NCBI GenBank assembly: GCA_963805605.1
Contig: CAWDUX010000002.1
Location: 1-64,000 of the forward strand
DNA length: 64,000 nt
Direction of reading: 5' to 3'
Source: Actinocatenispora sp963805605
GTDB taxonomy: Bacteria; Actinomycetota; Actinomycetes; Mycobacteriales; Micromonosporaceae
Part shown: positions 35,993-44,311 of the stretch, piece by piece
Layout: each line of letters begins with the position of its first letter
How positions within the stretch are numbered: the stretch's first letter is position 1
The notes under the pieces: model-generated
What the model saw: only the letters and a program-made list of their open reading frames with translations
The model's database searches: none
Told to the model about the DNA's origin: nothing
Position numbers and translations under genes: made by a program

Positions 35993-36395
35993 GGCGGTGA
36001 CGGCGGCCCGGACCAGGCAGGCACTGTCCGACCTGTTCACCGATCTGCCCGCCCCGCATCCGCATTTCGGCACCGGTGAAATTCCGCTGGCCGGGGTGTC
36101 GCCAGACCGCACGGTGGCGCAGCAGGAGGAGCCGGTTCCGGCCCGGGTGCGTGCCGGCACCGTGGTACAGCGGGTTGCGGCCGGTGTGATGGGTGGCGGC
36201 TGGATTCTCGGGATCGGGTTGGCCGTGATCACCGGCGTCTGGTGGTTCATCTTCCTGCCGATCGTGCTGTCCGCGGTCTGCGGCTCGGTCTGGGGTAAGG
36301 GCTGGGACCACCACCTGCGCCGGGAGCAGGAGGAGTCGCGCGAGCAGCGCTGGGAGCGCCGGCTGGAGCGGCGCCATCGGCGGGATCGCTACTGA
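35988..36395 (+). CDS. DUF1707-type membrane protein, N-terminus missing
   Basis: The first residues (AAVTAARTRQALSDLFTDLP) are the second half of the DUF1707 helical domain, so the true start was lost at the join; a GTG at 35997 is only an internal codon. A hydrophobic segment WILGIGLAVITGVWWFIFLP follows at about residues 70-90 of the remaining piece, then a highly charged Arg/Glu tail. The domain is common in actinobacterial membrane proteins with no known biochemical role. Confidence 0.75.
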   Translation, partial: SAAVTAARTRQALSDLFTDLPAPHPHFGTGEIPLAGVSPDRTVAQQEEPVPARVRAGTVVQRVAAGVMGGGWILGIGLAVITGVWWFIFLPIVLSAVCGSVWGKGWDHHLRREQEESREQRWERRLERRHRRDRY

Positions 36396-36565
36396 GCGAC
36401 GGCATGCCGGGTATGAGCGTGTTGTGGCCTCACTCACTCGCACATCGGGTCCGTCGCGCAATGCAACTCCCAGGTCAAGATGAATGTGCCAGGTCGGAGC
36501 CGGCGGCCCCTTGCATCATCGCGTCGGCTCCGACCTGATCGGATGTCGTGGCGACTTTCACAAGA

Positions 36566-36587
36566 TTAGTTAGCGCGAACTAACTAA
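36566..36587. promoter_or_regulatory. palindromic operator upstream of the MFS exporter
   Basis: Perfect inverted repeat TTAGTTAG - six bases - CTAACTAA, ending 34 bp before the GTG of the exporter. Its AT-rich palindrome in very GC-rich DNA is typical of a MarR- or TetR-family site controlling drug efflux. No such regulator gene is in the window. Confidence 0.7.
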
Positions 36588-36621
36588 ACTCTCTCTGGGT
36601 ATCCCCATGGGAGGTTGGTTC

Positions 36622-38373
36622 GTGTCTGAGGTTTCCGCCGGAACCGGCAAAAAGGTCCGCGCTGCGCGGTTCGACCGCGACCACCCGCGGTACAAGTGGG
36701 TCGCGCTGTCCAACACCACGCTCGGCATGCTGCTCGCGACCATCAACGCGTCGATCGTGATGATCTCCCTACCGGCCATCTTCAACGGCATCCACCTCAA
36801 CCCGCTCGCACCCGGCAACGTCGGCTACCTGCTCTGGATGCTGATGGGCTTCCTGCTGGTCTCCGCCGTACTGGTGGTCTCCCTCGGCCGGCTCGGCGAC
36901 ATGGTCGGCCGGGTCAAGATGTACAATCTCGGCTTCGTCGTATTCACCGCGTCGTCCGTGGCGCTCGCCCTCGACCCGCTCGACCACGCGGCCGGTGCCC
37001 TCTGGCTGATCGGATGGCGGGTCGTGCAGGCCGTCGGCGGATCGATGATCTTCGCCAACTCCACCGCGATCCTCACCGACGCCTTCCCCGCCAGGCAACG
37101 CGGAACCGCCCTCGGCGTCAACCAGGTCGCCGCCATCGCCGGCTCCTTCATCGGACTCGTCCTCGGCGGCGTCCTCGCCGAGATCGACTGGAAGCTCGTT
37201 TTCTGGGTCAACGTGCCACTCGGCATCATCGGCACCATCTGGTCCTACACCTCACTGCACGAACTCGGCGCCAAGAGCACCGGCAAACTCGACTGGCCCG
37301 GCAACATCACCTTCGCCGTCGGCCTATCGGTGCTGCTCGCCGCCATCACGTACGGCATCCAGCCCTACGGCGGACACCCCACCGGCTGGACCAACCCCTG
37401 GGTGGTGTCCGGACTGATCGGCGGCATTGTGCTACTGATCGCGTTCTGCGTGATCGAGACACAGGTCGCCGAACCCATGTTCCACCTGTCGCTGTTCCGC
37501 AGCGCGGTCTTCACCGGCGGCAGCCTCGCCGGACTGCTCGCCTCCATCGGCCGCGGAGGGCTGCAGTTCATGCTCATCATCTGGCTGCAGGGCATCTGGC
37601 TGCCGCTGCACGGCTACAACTACGAGTCCACACCACTGTGGGCCGGCATCTATCTGCTGCCGCTCACCCTCGGATTCCTGATCGTCGGGCCCATCTCCGG
37701 CTACCTCTCCGACCGGTTCGGAACCCGGCTGTTCGCCGCGACCGGGCTGATCGTCACCGCCCTCACCTTCATCGGGCTGATCCTGATCCCGGTCGACTTC
37801 CCGTACTGGCTGTTCGCCACCCTGGTAGGGCTCAACGGACTCGGCTCCGGGCTGTTCTCCTCACCCAACGCCTCCGCCGTGATGGGCGCCGTACCGGTCA
37901 ACCAGCGCGGCGCCGCCGCCGGCATGCGCGGTACGTTCATGAACTCCGGCTCTGCCCTGTCCATCGGAATCTTCTTCTCCCTGATGATCGTCGGGCTCGC
38001 CGCCAAACTTCCCACCTCGCTCACCTCCGGACTCGAACAACAGGGCGTGCCGCCGGCCACCGCGCAGGCCGCCGGCCACCTGCCACCCGTCGGCAGCCTG
38101 TTCGCCGCGTTCCTCGGCTCCAACCCGATGAGGTCGCTGCTCGGCGACCAGCTCGACACCCTGCCCGCGCACAACGCCGACACCATCACCGGCAAACAGT
38201 TCTTCCCCCACCTGATCGCCGGACCGTTCCACGCCGGACTGGTCGTGGTGTTCGGGGCGGCGGCGTTGATGATGCTGGTAGCCGCTGTCGTGTCGCTCGT
38301 CGGCGACCGACGGCAACGCTCAGCGACAGTGGTGGTGCCGCCGGAGGAGGTTGAGCCGGCACTGGCGTCGTGA
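36622..38373 (+). CDS. DHA2-family MFS drug exporter (14 TM, EmrB/QacA-like)
   Basis: A 583-residue proton-coupled exporter. TM1 is TLGMLLATINASIVMISLPAIF; LGRLGDMVGRVKMY is motif A; GWRVVQAVGGSMIFANSTAILTDAFPARQRGTALG is motif B/C region; about 14 hydrophobic segments follow. The GTG at 36622 is preferred to the ATG at 36607 because GGGAGG at 36609-36614 is well spaced as a ribosome binding site. The upstream palindrome suggests inducible control. Confidence 0.88.
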   Translation: MSEVSAGTGKKVRAARFDRDHPRYKWVALSNTTLGMLLATINASIVMISLPAIFNGIHLNPLAPGNVGYLLWMLMGFLLVSAVLVVSLGRLGDMVGRVKMYNLGFVVFTASSVALALDPLDHAAGALWLIGWRVVQAVGGSMIFANSTAILTDAFPARQRGTALGVNQVAAIAGSFIGLVLGGVLAEIDWKLVFWVNVPLGIIGTIWSYTSLHELGAKSTGKLDWPGNITFAVGLSVLLAAITYGIQPYGGHPTGWTNPWVVSGLIGGIVLLIAFCVIETQVAEPMFHLSLFRSAVFTGGSLAGLLASIGRGGLQFMLIIWLQGIWLPLHGYNYESTPLWAGIYLLPLTLGFLIVGPISGYLSDRFGTRLFAATGLIVTALTFIGLILIPVDFPYWLFATLVGLNGLGSGLFSSPNASAVMGAVPVNQRGAAAGMRGTFMNSGSALSIGIFFSLMIVGLAAKLPTSLTSGLEQQGVPPATAQAAGHLPPVGSLFAAFLGSNPMRSLLGDQLDTLPAHNADTITGKQFFPHLIAGPFHAGLVVVFGAAALMMLVAAVVSLVGDRRQRSATVVVPPEEVEPALAS

Positions 38374-38925
38374 TGGCGCGTCGCTCGCCTCGGCTGTGAC
38401 ATGGCCTCGCTCGCTTCGGCGGGCGCTGGCTTCGCTGGCGCTTGGATCGGCCTGTTGAAGCCGCTGCGGGGGCGACGCCTACGGCGCGCTTCCTCGGGCT
38501 TCTGCGGCCGAGCGCGCCGGCTGCGCCATCGCGTGCGGGTCGGCGTTTACTTGTCCCGCGCTCCCTCGCGGGACGGTAAGAGGACCATCTGCTGGGTGCT
38601 GGGGCGGCGTGGGTTTTGTGGCATGTGTCGCCGACGTCTGGGTAGTCATTTTCCCCGAATGTACGTTCGCCTAAACGGACATAACGCCGATTCGGGGAAA
38701 ATGCTATTCGTGGGCGTAGGGAGAGCGGGCCGGTGGGGGGTGGGGGTGCGGTTTCGTTGTGAGGGTGGCGGAGCCGAGCCGAAATACTGCAAAAACAGCC
38801 GTACGTCCGCTTGCCCTGGCACGTCGGTCTTGCTACCACTGGTACCCGGGTCGCCGGTCCGCTCCCTACCGGACGTGGCGGGCCCTGGAGGTGCGGTGGG
38901 GTACATGCCGAGTGGGTCTGTCGAT
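38374..38925. other. 552-bp intergenic region without a supported gene
   Basis: The first ~200 bases are a low-complexity run of short inverted words (for example cgctcgcttcggcgg) of the kind seen between genes in high-GC actinobacteria. The middle has the long inverted repeat 38647-38703. Open frames crossing it have no recognisable protein features. A promoter for the histidine kinase gene may lie near the right end, but no clear -35/-10 pair can be assigned. Confidence 0.5.
38647..38703. repeat. 14-bp perfect inverted repeat with 29-base spacer
   Basis: CATTTTCCCCGAAT at 38647-38660 and ATTCGGGGAAAATG at 38690-38703. The spacer holds a smaller inverted pair CGTT/AACG. AT-rich ends in this GC-rich setting suggest selection, as a protein-binding site or an element end, rather than a simple terminator. 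Confidence 0.7.
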
Positions 38926-40267
38926 GGCTAGCCGGATCATGCGGTCCGGTGGGTTCCTGCGTGCGTTGCTGTGTGGTGGCGTCTGCGTGGTCGCCGTCGG
39001 TACACCCGTGCCGCCGGAACAGGCTGCCGATCCGACGCCGCAACCTGCCTGGCGGCGGGTCGCGATGCTTGTCGGGCTCGCCGGCAGTAGTGGTGTGCCG
39101 GCGATCGGGGAGCCCAGGTTCGAGGCGCTGATGCGGCGGGCGGCGCGCTACCTGCTGCTCGGCCCGATCGCGTACCGGTTGCTGGGGCTGCCGGTACCGG
39201 TGCTGGCCATGGCCGCCAGTTACGGTCCCGGCCGGATCGGGCCGGTCGTGCTGGTCGCTGTACTGCTGGCCGTACTGAACCTGGCGATGATCGGGGTGCT
39301 GCTGGGGCGCCCGGCGCTCGACGACCGGCGGTTGCGTCCGGTGCTGTTCTGCGACCTCGCGCTGGCGCTCGGCGCCAATCTGCTGGCTGCGGCCGTGGTA
39401 CCCGGGTCGCTCGATGATGCTTACCACGCCGTTTTCTGGGGTTACCTGGTTGGCACCGCGGTGCTGTGGGCCGGTACCTGGGGCCTGGCTGCCAGCCTGC
39501 TGCCGGTGCTGCTCAGCGTGCCGGCCCAGGTGGCGATGATCTGGCTCAACGACGCCGGTCCGGGGCCGCACGCGCTGGCCGCGGCGCTGGGCCGGCTGAT
39601 CTGGCTGCTGTTCGCGCTGGCCATGGCGGTACTGATCCTGGCGCTGGTGGGCCTGGGCATGCGGCTGGCGATGCTGGTCGGCATCCGGTCCGGCCGCCAG
39701 GTCGAACGGGCCCGGATGATGCGCAGCATGCACGACACGGTGCTGCAGACGCTGGAGGCGATGGCGCTGTCCTCCGGACTGGAACACGCCGACCCGGTCG
39801 CCGCGCTCGCCGAACTGCGGGCGAGTGCCCGTAACCAGGCGAGCCAGCTGCGGCGCTCGCTCGACGAACTGGTCGAGGGTCGGAAACGGGAACTGTCCGA
39901 CGAACTCGCCCGGGTGGTCGCCGAGGCGGTCGGCGACGGGCTGCCGGTGGAGCTGGTCGTCGCGGACATCGACGACCGGGATCTGGCACCGGAACGTCGC
40001 TGGGCGCTGCGAGACGCGGTACGTGAGGCGCTGCGCAACATACGTAAACATGCCGGCCGTTGCGACGCGGTGGTCCGGGTGGACGAGGCGGACGGAGGGA
40101 TCCAGGTGGTGGTACGCGACCACGGCAGGGGTTTTGTGATCGGCGGCCAGTTCGGCTTCGGGCTGACCGAGTCCGTACAGGCCCGTCTGCAGGAGGTCGG
40201 TGGCCGGGCCACGGTCGAATCCTGGCCCGGTCGCGGTACCCGGATCACCCTCTGGACTTCCCGGTGA
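38926..40267 (+). CDS. NarL-system sensor histidine kinase
   Basis: A 446-residue kinase with several hydrophobic segments (about residues 50-240), a HisKA_3 dimerisation box RMMRSMHDTVLQTLEAM with phospho-His, N-box REALRNIRKHA and G-boxes VRDHGRGF and GFGLTES. The start is uncertain; ATG 38926 is given, and 38938 or later is possible. The stop overlaps the GTG of the mycosin-like gene, so the sensor is translated together with an ESX component. The likely partner regulator is at 55134-55793, at the other end of the locus. Confidence 0.85.
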
Positions 40268-41493
40268 CCCGGCGTCGGACCAGCGCACCGCTGGTCGTGG
40301 CGCTGCTGGTCGCAGTGCTGGCCACAGGCATCGTGCTCGCCCCCGGTCCGGCGGTCGCGGCGCCGGCCGGCTGCACCGCGCCCACCGGGGTGTACCAGCA
40401 GGGCGTCCCGTGGGCGCAGCAACTGCTGGATCCGGCGCGGGTCTGGCCGGTCGCCGACGGCAGCCGCCAGCTGGTCGCCGTGGTCGGCACCGGGGTCGAC
40501 GCCGGCAACCGGCAGCTCGCCGACCGGGTATTGCCCGGCAAGGATCTCACCGGCCGGGGCGATGCCCGCGACGACTGCGACGGCCGGGGCACCGTGGCCG
40601 CCGGGATGATCGCTGCCAGCGCCGAGGACAGCACCACCTTCGCGGGACTGGCGCCGGCAGCGAAGATCCTGCCGGTGCGCTACGTACAGAGCCACCGCAA
40701 CTCCACCGCCGAGCCGGACCCCGACCTGCTGGCGGCCGGTATCCGCGCGGCCATCAAAGCCTCCGCGACCGTCATCTGTGTGGCGGTGCCGGCCAACCGG
40801 GACTCCGGCGCACTGCACGCGGCGCTGCGCCAGGCGGAGCAGGCCGACGTCGTGGTCGTGTCGCCGGCCATCATCGGCGACGACCGGCAGACCGCGGGCC
40901 GCTCGTACCCGACCGCGGACCCGGCCGTACTGGGCGTGGCCGCGGTGGACCGGTCCGGGCGCGCGGTGTCCACCGAGAGCGGCGACTACGTGGACGTGTC
41001 CGCGCCGGGCGCCGGGCTGGTGGCGGCGGCCGCCGGTACCGGCTCCGGCGGCGGCCAGCTCTGGCCGGTACGCGACCCGTCTGCCGCCGCCGGCTACGCG
41101 GCAGGGGTGGTGGCGTTGGTGCGTTCGTACCGGCCGGAACTGTCCGCCGGCGAGATCGTCAGCCGGCTCGAACAGACCGCCACCCGCCCGGCCTCGGACG
41201 GCCACGATCCGCGGCTCGGGTGGGGCACCGTTGACCCGTACGCCGCGGTGACCGCGGAACTTCCGGGCGGGCACCGGAGCGCCGGGCGTAGCGCACCGAC
41301 CGCGATCGCCGCGGCGCAGCGCCCGGCGGCGCACGTCGATCCGCGCCGCTTCTGGGTGCTGCTGCTCGGATTCGGCGCCCTGGTCCTGACGGTGGCATTG
41401 GTGCTCGGGGTGACGGTGGTGCGCGCGGGTCGGGCCCGTGGGTGGCGTCCGGCCCGCCGGGTGCTGCCCGCTGATCCGGTCCGTTCGCCGTGA
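40264..41493 (+). CDS. mycosin-like S8 protein of the ESX locus, catalytic residues degenerate
   Basis: Has the mycosin layout: signal peptide (residues ~8-33), subtilase domain, and a C-terminal TM anchor (about 366-390) with a short basic tail. Subtilase motifs align but are changed. The Asp motif is VAVVGTGVDAG with Gly75 where the catalytic Asp should be. The His motif is DCDGRGTVAAG with Arg108 in place of His. The Ser motif is RDPSAAAGYAAG, keeping Ser273 but not the GTS context. It is 409 residues. In mycobacteria MycP stabilises the ESX membrane complex independently of protease activity, so a structural role is likely. Coupled to the kinase gene by GTGA. Confidence 0.85.
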   Translation: MTRRRTSAPLVVALLVAVLATGIVLAPGPAVAAPAGCTAPTGVYQQGVPWAQQLLDPARVWPVADGSRQLVAVVGTGVDAGNRQLADRVLPGKDLTGRGDARDDCDGRGTVAAGMIAASAEDSTTFAGLAPAAKILPVRYVQSHRNSTAEPDPDLLAAGIRAAIKASATVICVAVPANRDSGALHAALRQAEQADVVVVSPAIIGDDRQTAGRSYPTADPAVLGVAAVDRSGRAVSTESGDYVDVSAPGAGLVAAAAGTGSGGGQLWPVRDPSAAAGYAAGVVALVRSYRPELSAGEIVSRLEQTATRPASDGHDPRLGWGTVDPYAAVTAELPGGHRSAGRSAPTAIAAAQRPAAHVDPRRFWVLLLGFGALVLTVALVLGVTVVRAGRARGWRPARRVLPADPVRSP

Positions 41494-41497
41494 CCGG

Positions 41498-41549
41498 CGC
41501 CGCCCCCGCGCCGTAAGACCGTCCGATCGACGATGCTGCGGGGGCGGCG
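41498..41549. terminator. bidirectional terminator-like hairpin
   Basis: A perfect 12-bp GC stem (CGCCGCCCCCGC / GCGGGGGCGGCG) with a 28-base loop fills the 63-bp gap between the convergent mycosin-like gene and the Gly/Met-rich ESX gene. There is no T-run, as usual in actinobacteria. Confidence 0.6.
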
Positions 41550-41556
41550 GATGTCG

Positions 41557-42861
41557 TCAGGCCCAGGCTGTGCCGAGCATCCCGGTCGGTGCGTCGGGCT
41601 CCTCACCGATCACCGACGGGGCGACCGGGGCCGTCTCGCCCCAGACGTTCTCCGTCTCCACCAGCCACGGGGGGATCCGCCGGCCGGCGCCCATGTCGCC
41701 GCCCATCATCCCGGCGCCCATCGGCATCATCGGCATCATGCCCATGCCCTTGGTGCCGGCGACCGCGGCCCCGGCCCCGCTGCCGACCCCGACGCCCGCG
41801 ACCGGGCTGGCGGCACCGCCTGTCATGGCGGTGTGCGCGACCGGGCCGTCGCCCGGGCCGCCGGCACCACCACCGATCCCGCCGATGTCCGCGCCGCCTC
41901 CGCCGACCCCACCGGCACCGATACCGCCAGTACCGCTGCCCGGCGTACCGGTCTTGAGTGCAGGGTCGCCGACCCGGCTGCCGGCGCCGGGCTTCTTGTC
42001 ACGGTTCATGAAGCCGGGAACCTTGGGCAGCACGCCACCGAACCGCCCGGCCGTGGCGCCCGCGGCGGCGGCCAGACCGGCGGTGAACATCCGGCCGAAC
42101 AGTGGGCTGGCGACCGCGCCGGCGACCGCACCGCCACCGACCACCACCGGCAGGATGCTCGGATCGGTGCCGGTCACGCCGGTCTGGTCGGCAACGGGCT
42201 GCAGCGTCACCGGGTCGATCGCCGGCAGGATGGTCGGCTGGGTGGTGCCGGTGTCGTCGACCGGGGTACCCGCCGATGGTGCCGCGTCCGGCGGTACCGG
42301 CATCGACTGCTCGGTGGCCGTGTAGTGGCCGGCCAGGGTGCTCATCACCTGGACGGCCTGCTGGTGGGCCGCGTCGGCGGCCTTGGCGGCCTGCTGGTGT
42401 TCGGTGACGGCGCGGATCGCGTCCGACCGGCGGGTGGCCAGCGTCTGCTGGGTCTGCGCCGACAGCGAGGTGTCGGCAGACAGTGGGGTGGTGGCGACCT
42501 GCACGGTGGTGGGCGACAGATCCGGTACGGACACCGGCTGCGGCATCTTGGCCCGGGCGTCCTCCAGCGACTCCGCCGAGGAGTACGTCAGGTCACGCAG
42601 ATCGAACGCGGTGTCGGCGACCTTGCGGATGCCGGCCGCCAGATCGCTGATCATGGTGTGGTATTGCTCGGCCGCGCCGCCCTCCCACTTGTCCTGGAAG
42701 GAGTGCAGGTGCTTGGCCAGGTCGTTGGCCCGGTCGTGCAGAGAGCCGCCGGTGCTGTCCCAGACGCTGCCCGCGGCCCGGGCGGTCTTCGGGTCACCGG
42801 CGTACAGCATGCTCACCAGCTGCTGGTGGCTGTACTGGGAGAAGTCCGTGTGCGCGGTCAA
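41557..42861 (-). CDS. putative ESX substrate with helical N-domain and Gly/Met-rich tail
   Basis: A 434-residue protein. The N-terminal ~130 residues are helical with WXG-like turns (WDSTGG, KWEGGAAEQY) and the type VII signal pattern YSSAE (YxxxE). The middle is Ala/Thr-rich; a region of Gly repeats (about 320-400) precedes a Met-rich stretch MGMMPMMPMGAGMMGG and a closing RRIPPWLVETENVWGE block. TTG 42861 is chosen: AGGGCT lies just upstream, and the longer frame through the upstream gene is low-complexity shadow. It resembles PPE/EspB-like secreted partners, without a strict PPE motif. Confidence 0.7.
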   Translation of the reverse strand: MTAHTDFSQYSHQQLVSMLYAGDPKTARAAGSVWDSTGGSLHDRANDLAKHLHSFQDKWEGGAAEQYHTMISDLAAGIRKVADTAFDLRDLTYSSAESLEDARAKMPQPVSVPDLSPTTVQVATTPLSADTSLSAQTQQTLATRRSDAIRAVTEHQQAAKAADAAHQQAVQVMSTLAGHYTATEQSMPVPPDAAPSAGTPVDDTGTTQPTILPAIDPVTLQPVADQTGVTGTDPSILPVVVGGGAVAGAVASPLFGRMFTAGLAAAAGATAGRFGGVLPKVPGFMNRDKKPGAGSRVGDPALKTGTPGSGTGGIGAGGVGGGGADIGGIGGGAGGPGDGPVAHTAMTGGAASPVAGVGVGSGAGAAVAGTKGMGMMPMMPMGAGMMGGDMGAGRRIPPWLVETENVWGETAPVAPSVIGEEPDAPTGMLGTAWA

Positions 42862-42865
42862 CGCC

Positions 42866-43336
42866 TCAGCCCTTCCCGTGATGGCCGTGCTGGCCGTGGC
42901 TGGAGTGCCCGTGTCCGCCGGAACTGCCGTGTCCGCCGGAACTGCCGTGCCCGCCCGAATGACCGGAGTGGTCGTGGCCGTGGTGGCTGGACACCGACAC
43001 GGCGCTGGTGTCGGTGGCGGTGTGCTGATTGAGCGCGGCGGCGATGTCCTGGTCGGTACGTTCGTAGCCGTCGGCCACCGTGTTGGTGACATCGCCGGCG
43101 AAACCGATCGCCGACTTGACGTTGCCGAGCAGTTCGTGCATCTGGCCGACCGCGGCCAGGTGCCTGTTCACCAGCGATCCCGCCTCGGCGAAGTCGCCGA
43201 GCAGCACCGGGTGCTCGGTCAGCGCCGACAGCCCGTCACTCGGCCTGCCGATCGCGTCGAGCTGGGTCTCCAACTCGAGTGCGAAGTCCTTGAGGGACTG
43301 CAGATGAACGCGGAACGAATACGGATCGGTGCTCAT
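42866..43336 (-). CDS. ESX-associated small helical protein with His/Gly-rich tail
   Basis: A 156-residue protein from ATG 43336. Residues 1-110 are helical, starting MSTDPYSFRVHLQSLKDFALELE, and include YERTD, a YxxxD type VII signal. The last ~40 residues are His/Gly/Ser-rich (HHGHDHSGHSGGHGSS...HHGKG), encoded by short tandem repeats near 42,890-42,960. The tail should bind divalent metals. It ends four bases before the next ESX gene, so the two are one unit. Confidence 0.7.
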   Translation of the reverse strand: MSTDPYSFRVHLQSLKDFALELETQLDAIGRPSDGLSALTEHPVLLGDFAEAGSLVNRHLAAVGQMHELLGNVKSAIGFAGDVTNTVADGYERTDQDIAAALNQHTATDTSAVSVSSHHGHDHSGHSGGHGSSGGHGSSGGHGHSSHGQHGHHGKG

Positions 43337-43460
43337 GACAGGCCCGCTTCCTTGGCTTCCCATGCGGTCGGTACGCCGACAGCGCGGGCGGGTACGAAAC
43401 GTACCCGTCCCGCGCGGCCGGAGCGGTGTCGGACACCCGCGCGAGGCAGGGCCGCACCCG

Positions 43461-43763
43461 TCAGTTGAAGTAGCCGGCGTTCTTGTTCTCCAGGGCCAGC
43501 TGGAGGTCGTGCGCCTCGTTGACCTTGCCGGAGAACTGACCGACGACGCCGACGATCTCGGCGATCGCGGCCCGCAACCGGCCCTCGGACTGCTCGGCCG
43601 CACCACCGGCGGCGCTGCCCGACGCGTACCAGGTCTCCTTGATCGGAGCCAGGTGCTGGTGCAACTGGTCGAGGTAGCTGTCCAGCGCCTTGGCCTTGGC
43701 GAACAGCGAATCCGCGCTGGCCCGCAGGGCACTGAATTCAACGTTGATGACTTCGGCGGACAT
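43461..43763 (-). CDS. WXG100 family protein
   Basis: Exactly 100 residues: helix, central turn with Trp45 (ETWYASG), helix. This is the EsxA/EsxB size and fold, though the turn is W-Y-A rather than W-x-G. No YxxxD/E signal at the C-terminus (it ends NAGYFN), so it is probably the signal-less partner of the adjacent ESAT-6-like protein, with which it would form a heterodimer. 20 bases separate the two genes. Confidence 0.85.
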   Translation of the reverse strand: MSAEVINVEFSALRASADSLFAKAKALDSYLDQLHQHLAPIKETWYASGSAAGGAAEQSEGRLRAAIAEIVGVVGQFSGKVNEAHDLQLALENKNAGYFN

Positions 43764-43783
43764 GGGTACTCCGATCCGGTAGG

Positions 43784-44140
43784 TCAGCCGGCTCCGCCGG
43801 ACAGTCGGTTCAGGACACTGCCACCGGCGCCGACGGCGCCGTTGAGGTTCTTGAACGAGTCGGAGACCGACTGGTCGCCGCTGCCGTAGTTGTGGAAGCT
43901 CTGGTTGACCAGGTTCGACATGTTCTCCAGCTCGCGGCTGGCCACCTTCATGTCGTCCTGCAGCTTGGTGTGCAGCTGCCAGAATGCGTTCGCCTGGTCG
44001 CCCGCGTAGCGGCTGAGAACCGACACCAGGTCGTTCTCCAGCTCGGCCATCGTCTTGGCCGCACCGGTCGCGCACTCATCGAATCCCTGGACCGCCTTGG
44101 TCATGGCGGCGGAATCTGACTGGAAGCCAGGACTACCCAC
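43784..44140 (-). CDS. ESAT-6-like WXG100-family protein
   Basis: A 118-residue helical hairpin protein. ANAFWQLHTKLQDD holds the central Trp, and NYGSGDQSVSD provides the YxxxD secretion signal after the second helix. The GTG at 44140 is preferred because GAGAGGAGG is well spaced upstream; the longer frame to 44215 lacks homology. Lies between eccC and the second WXG100 gene, matching the common eccC-esx-esx order. Confidence 0.82.
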   Translation of the reverse strand: MGSPGFQSDSAAMTKAVQGFDECATGAAKTMAELENDLVSVLSRYAGDQANAFWQLHTKLQDDMKVASRELENMSNLVNQSFHNYGSGDQSVSDSFKNLNGAVGAGGSVLNRLSGGAG

Positions 44141-44311
44141 GGCGGGCCACCTCCTCTCGCTGTCGACGGCATCCGGGCCATGTCCGGCCCGGATGGTCAT
44201 GCATGGCACCAGCATCTCGGCGCCCGACCCTGCACGTCAGATGCTATGAGTTGGTACGGATGGGTCTGAACGGCACAAGTACCGGCCCATGGCACGGCAG
44301 TATTACCCACA

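Noticed and set aside
35497..36000. Short native MFS-like protein with its own stop
   Set aside because: The stop is created only by foreign sequence after NGSYWIG; the family needs two to three times this length.
35900..36100. Natural horizontal transfer of the ESX region
   Set aside because: No integration signs, both flanking genes cut, composition unameliorated and a full actinobacterial context continues to the window end.
36696..38354. 552-codon plus-strand frame inside the MFS gene
   Set aside because: Arg-rich out-of-frame shadow; no hydrophobic pattern or motif, whereas the other frame is a complete 14-TM exporter.
38401..38931. 176-codon open frame between MFS and kinase genes
   Set aside because: Runs across low-complexity DNA and the inverted repeat; no plausible ribosome binding site or protein feature.
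38186..40288. 700-codon open frame on the minus strand over the histidine kinase
   Set aside because: Arg/His/Pro/Gln-rich shadow of a high-GC gene; the plus strand has a full kinase with H, N and G boxes.
42890..42965. Possible CRISPR-like repeats
   Set aside because: The repeats are 18-bp coding units of the His/Gly-rich tail, contiguous and without spacers. No CRISPR array or cas gene is in the window.
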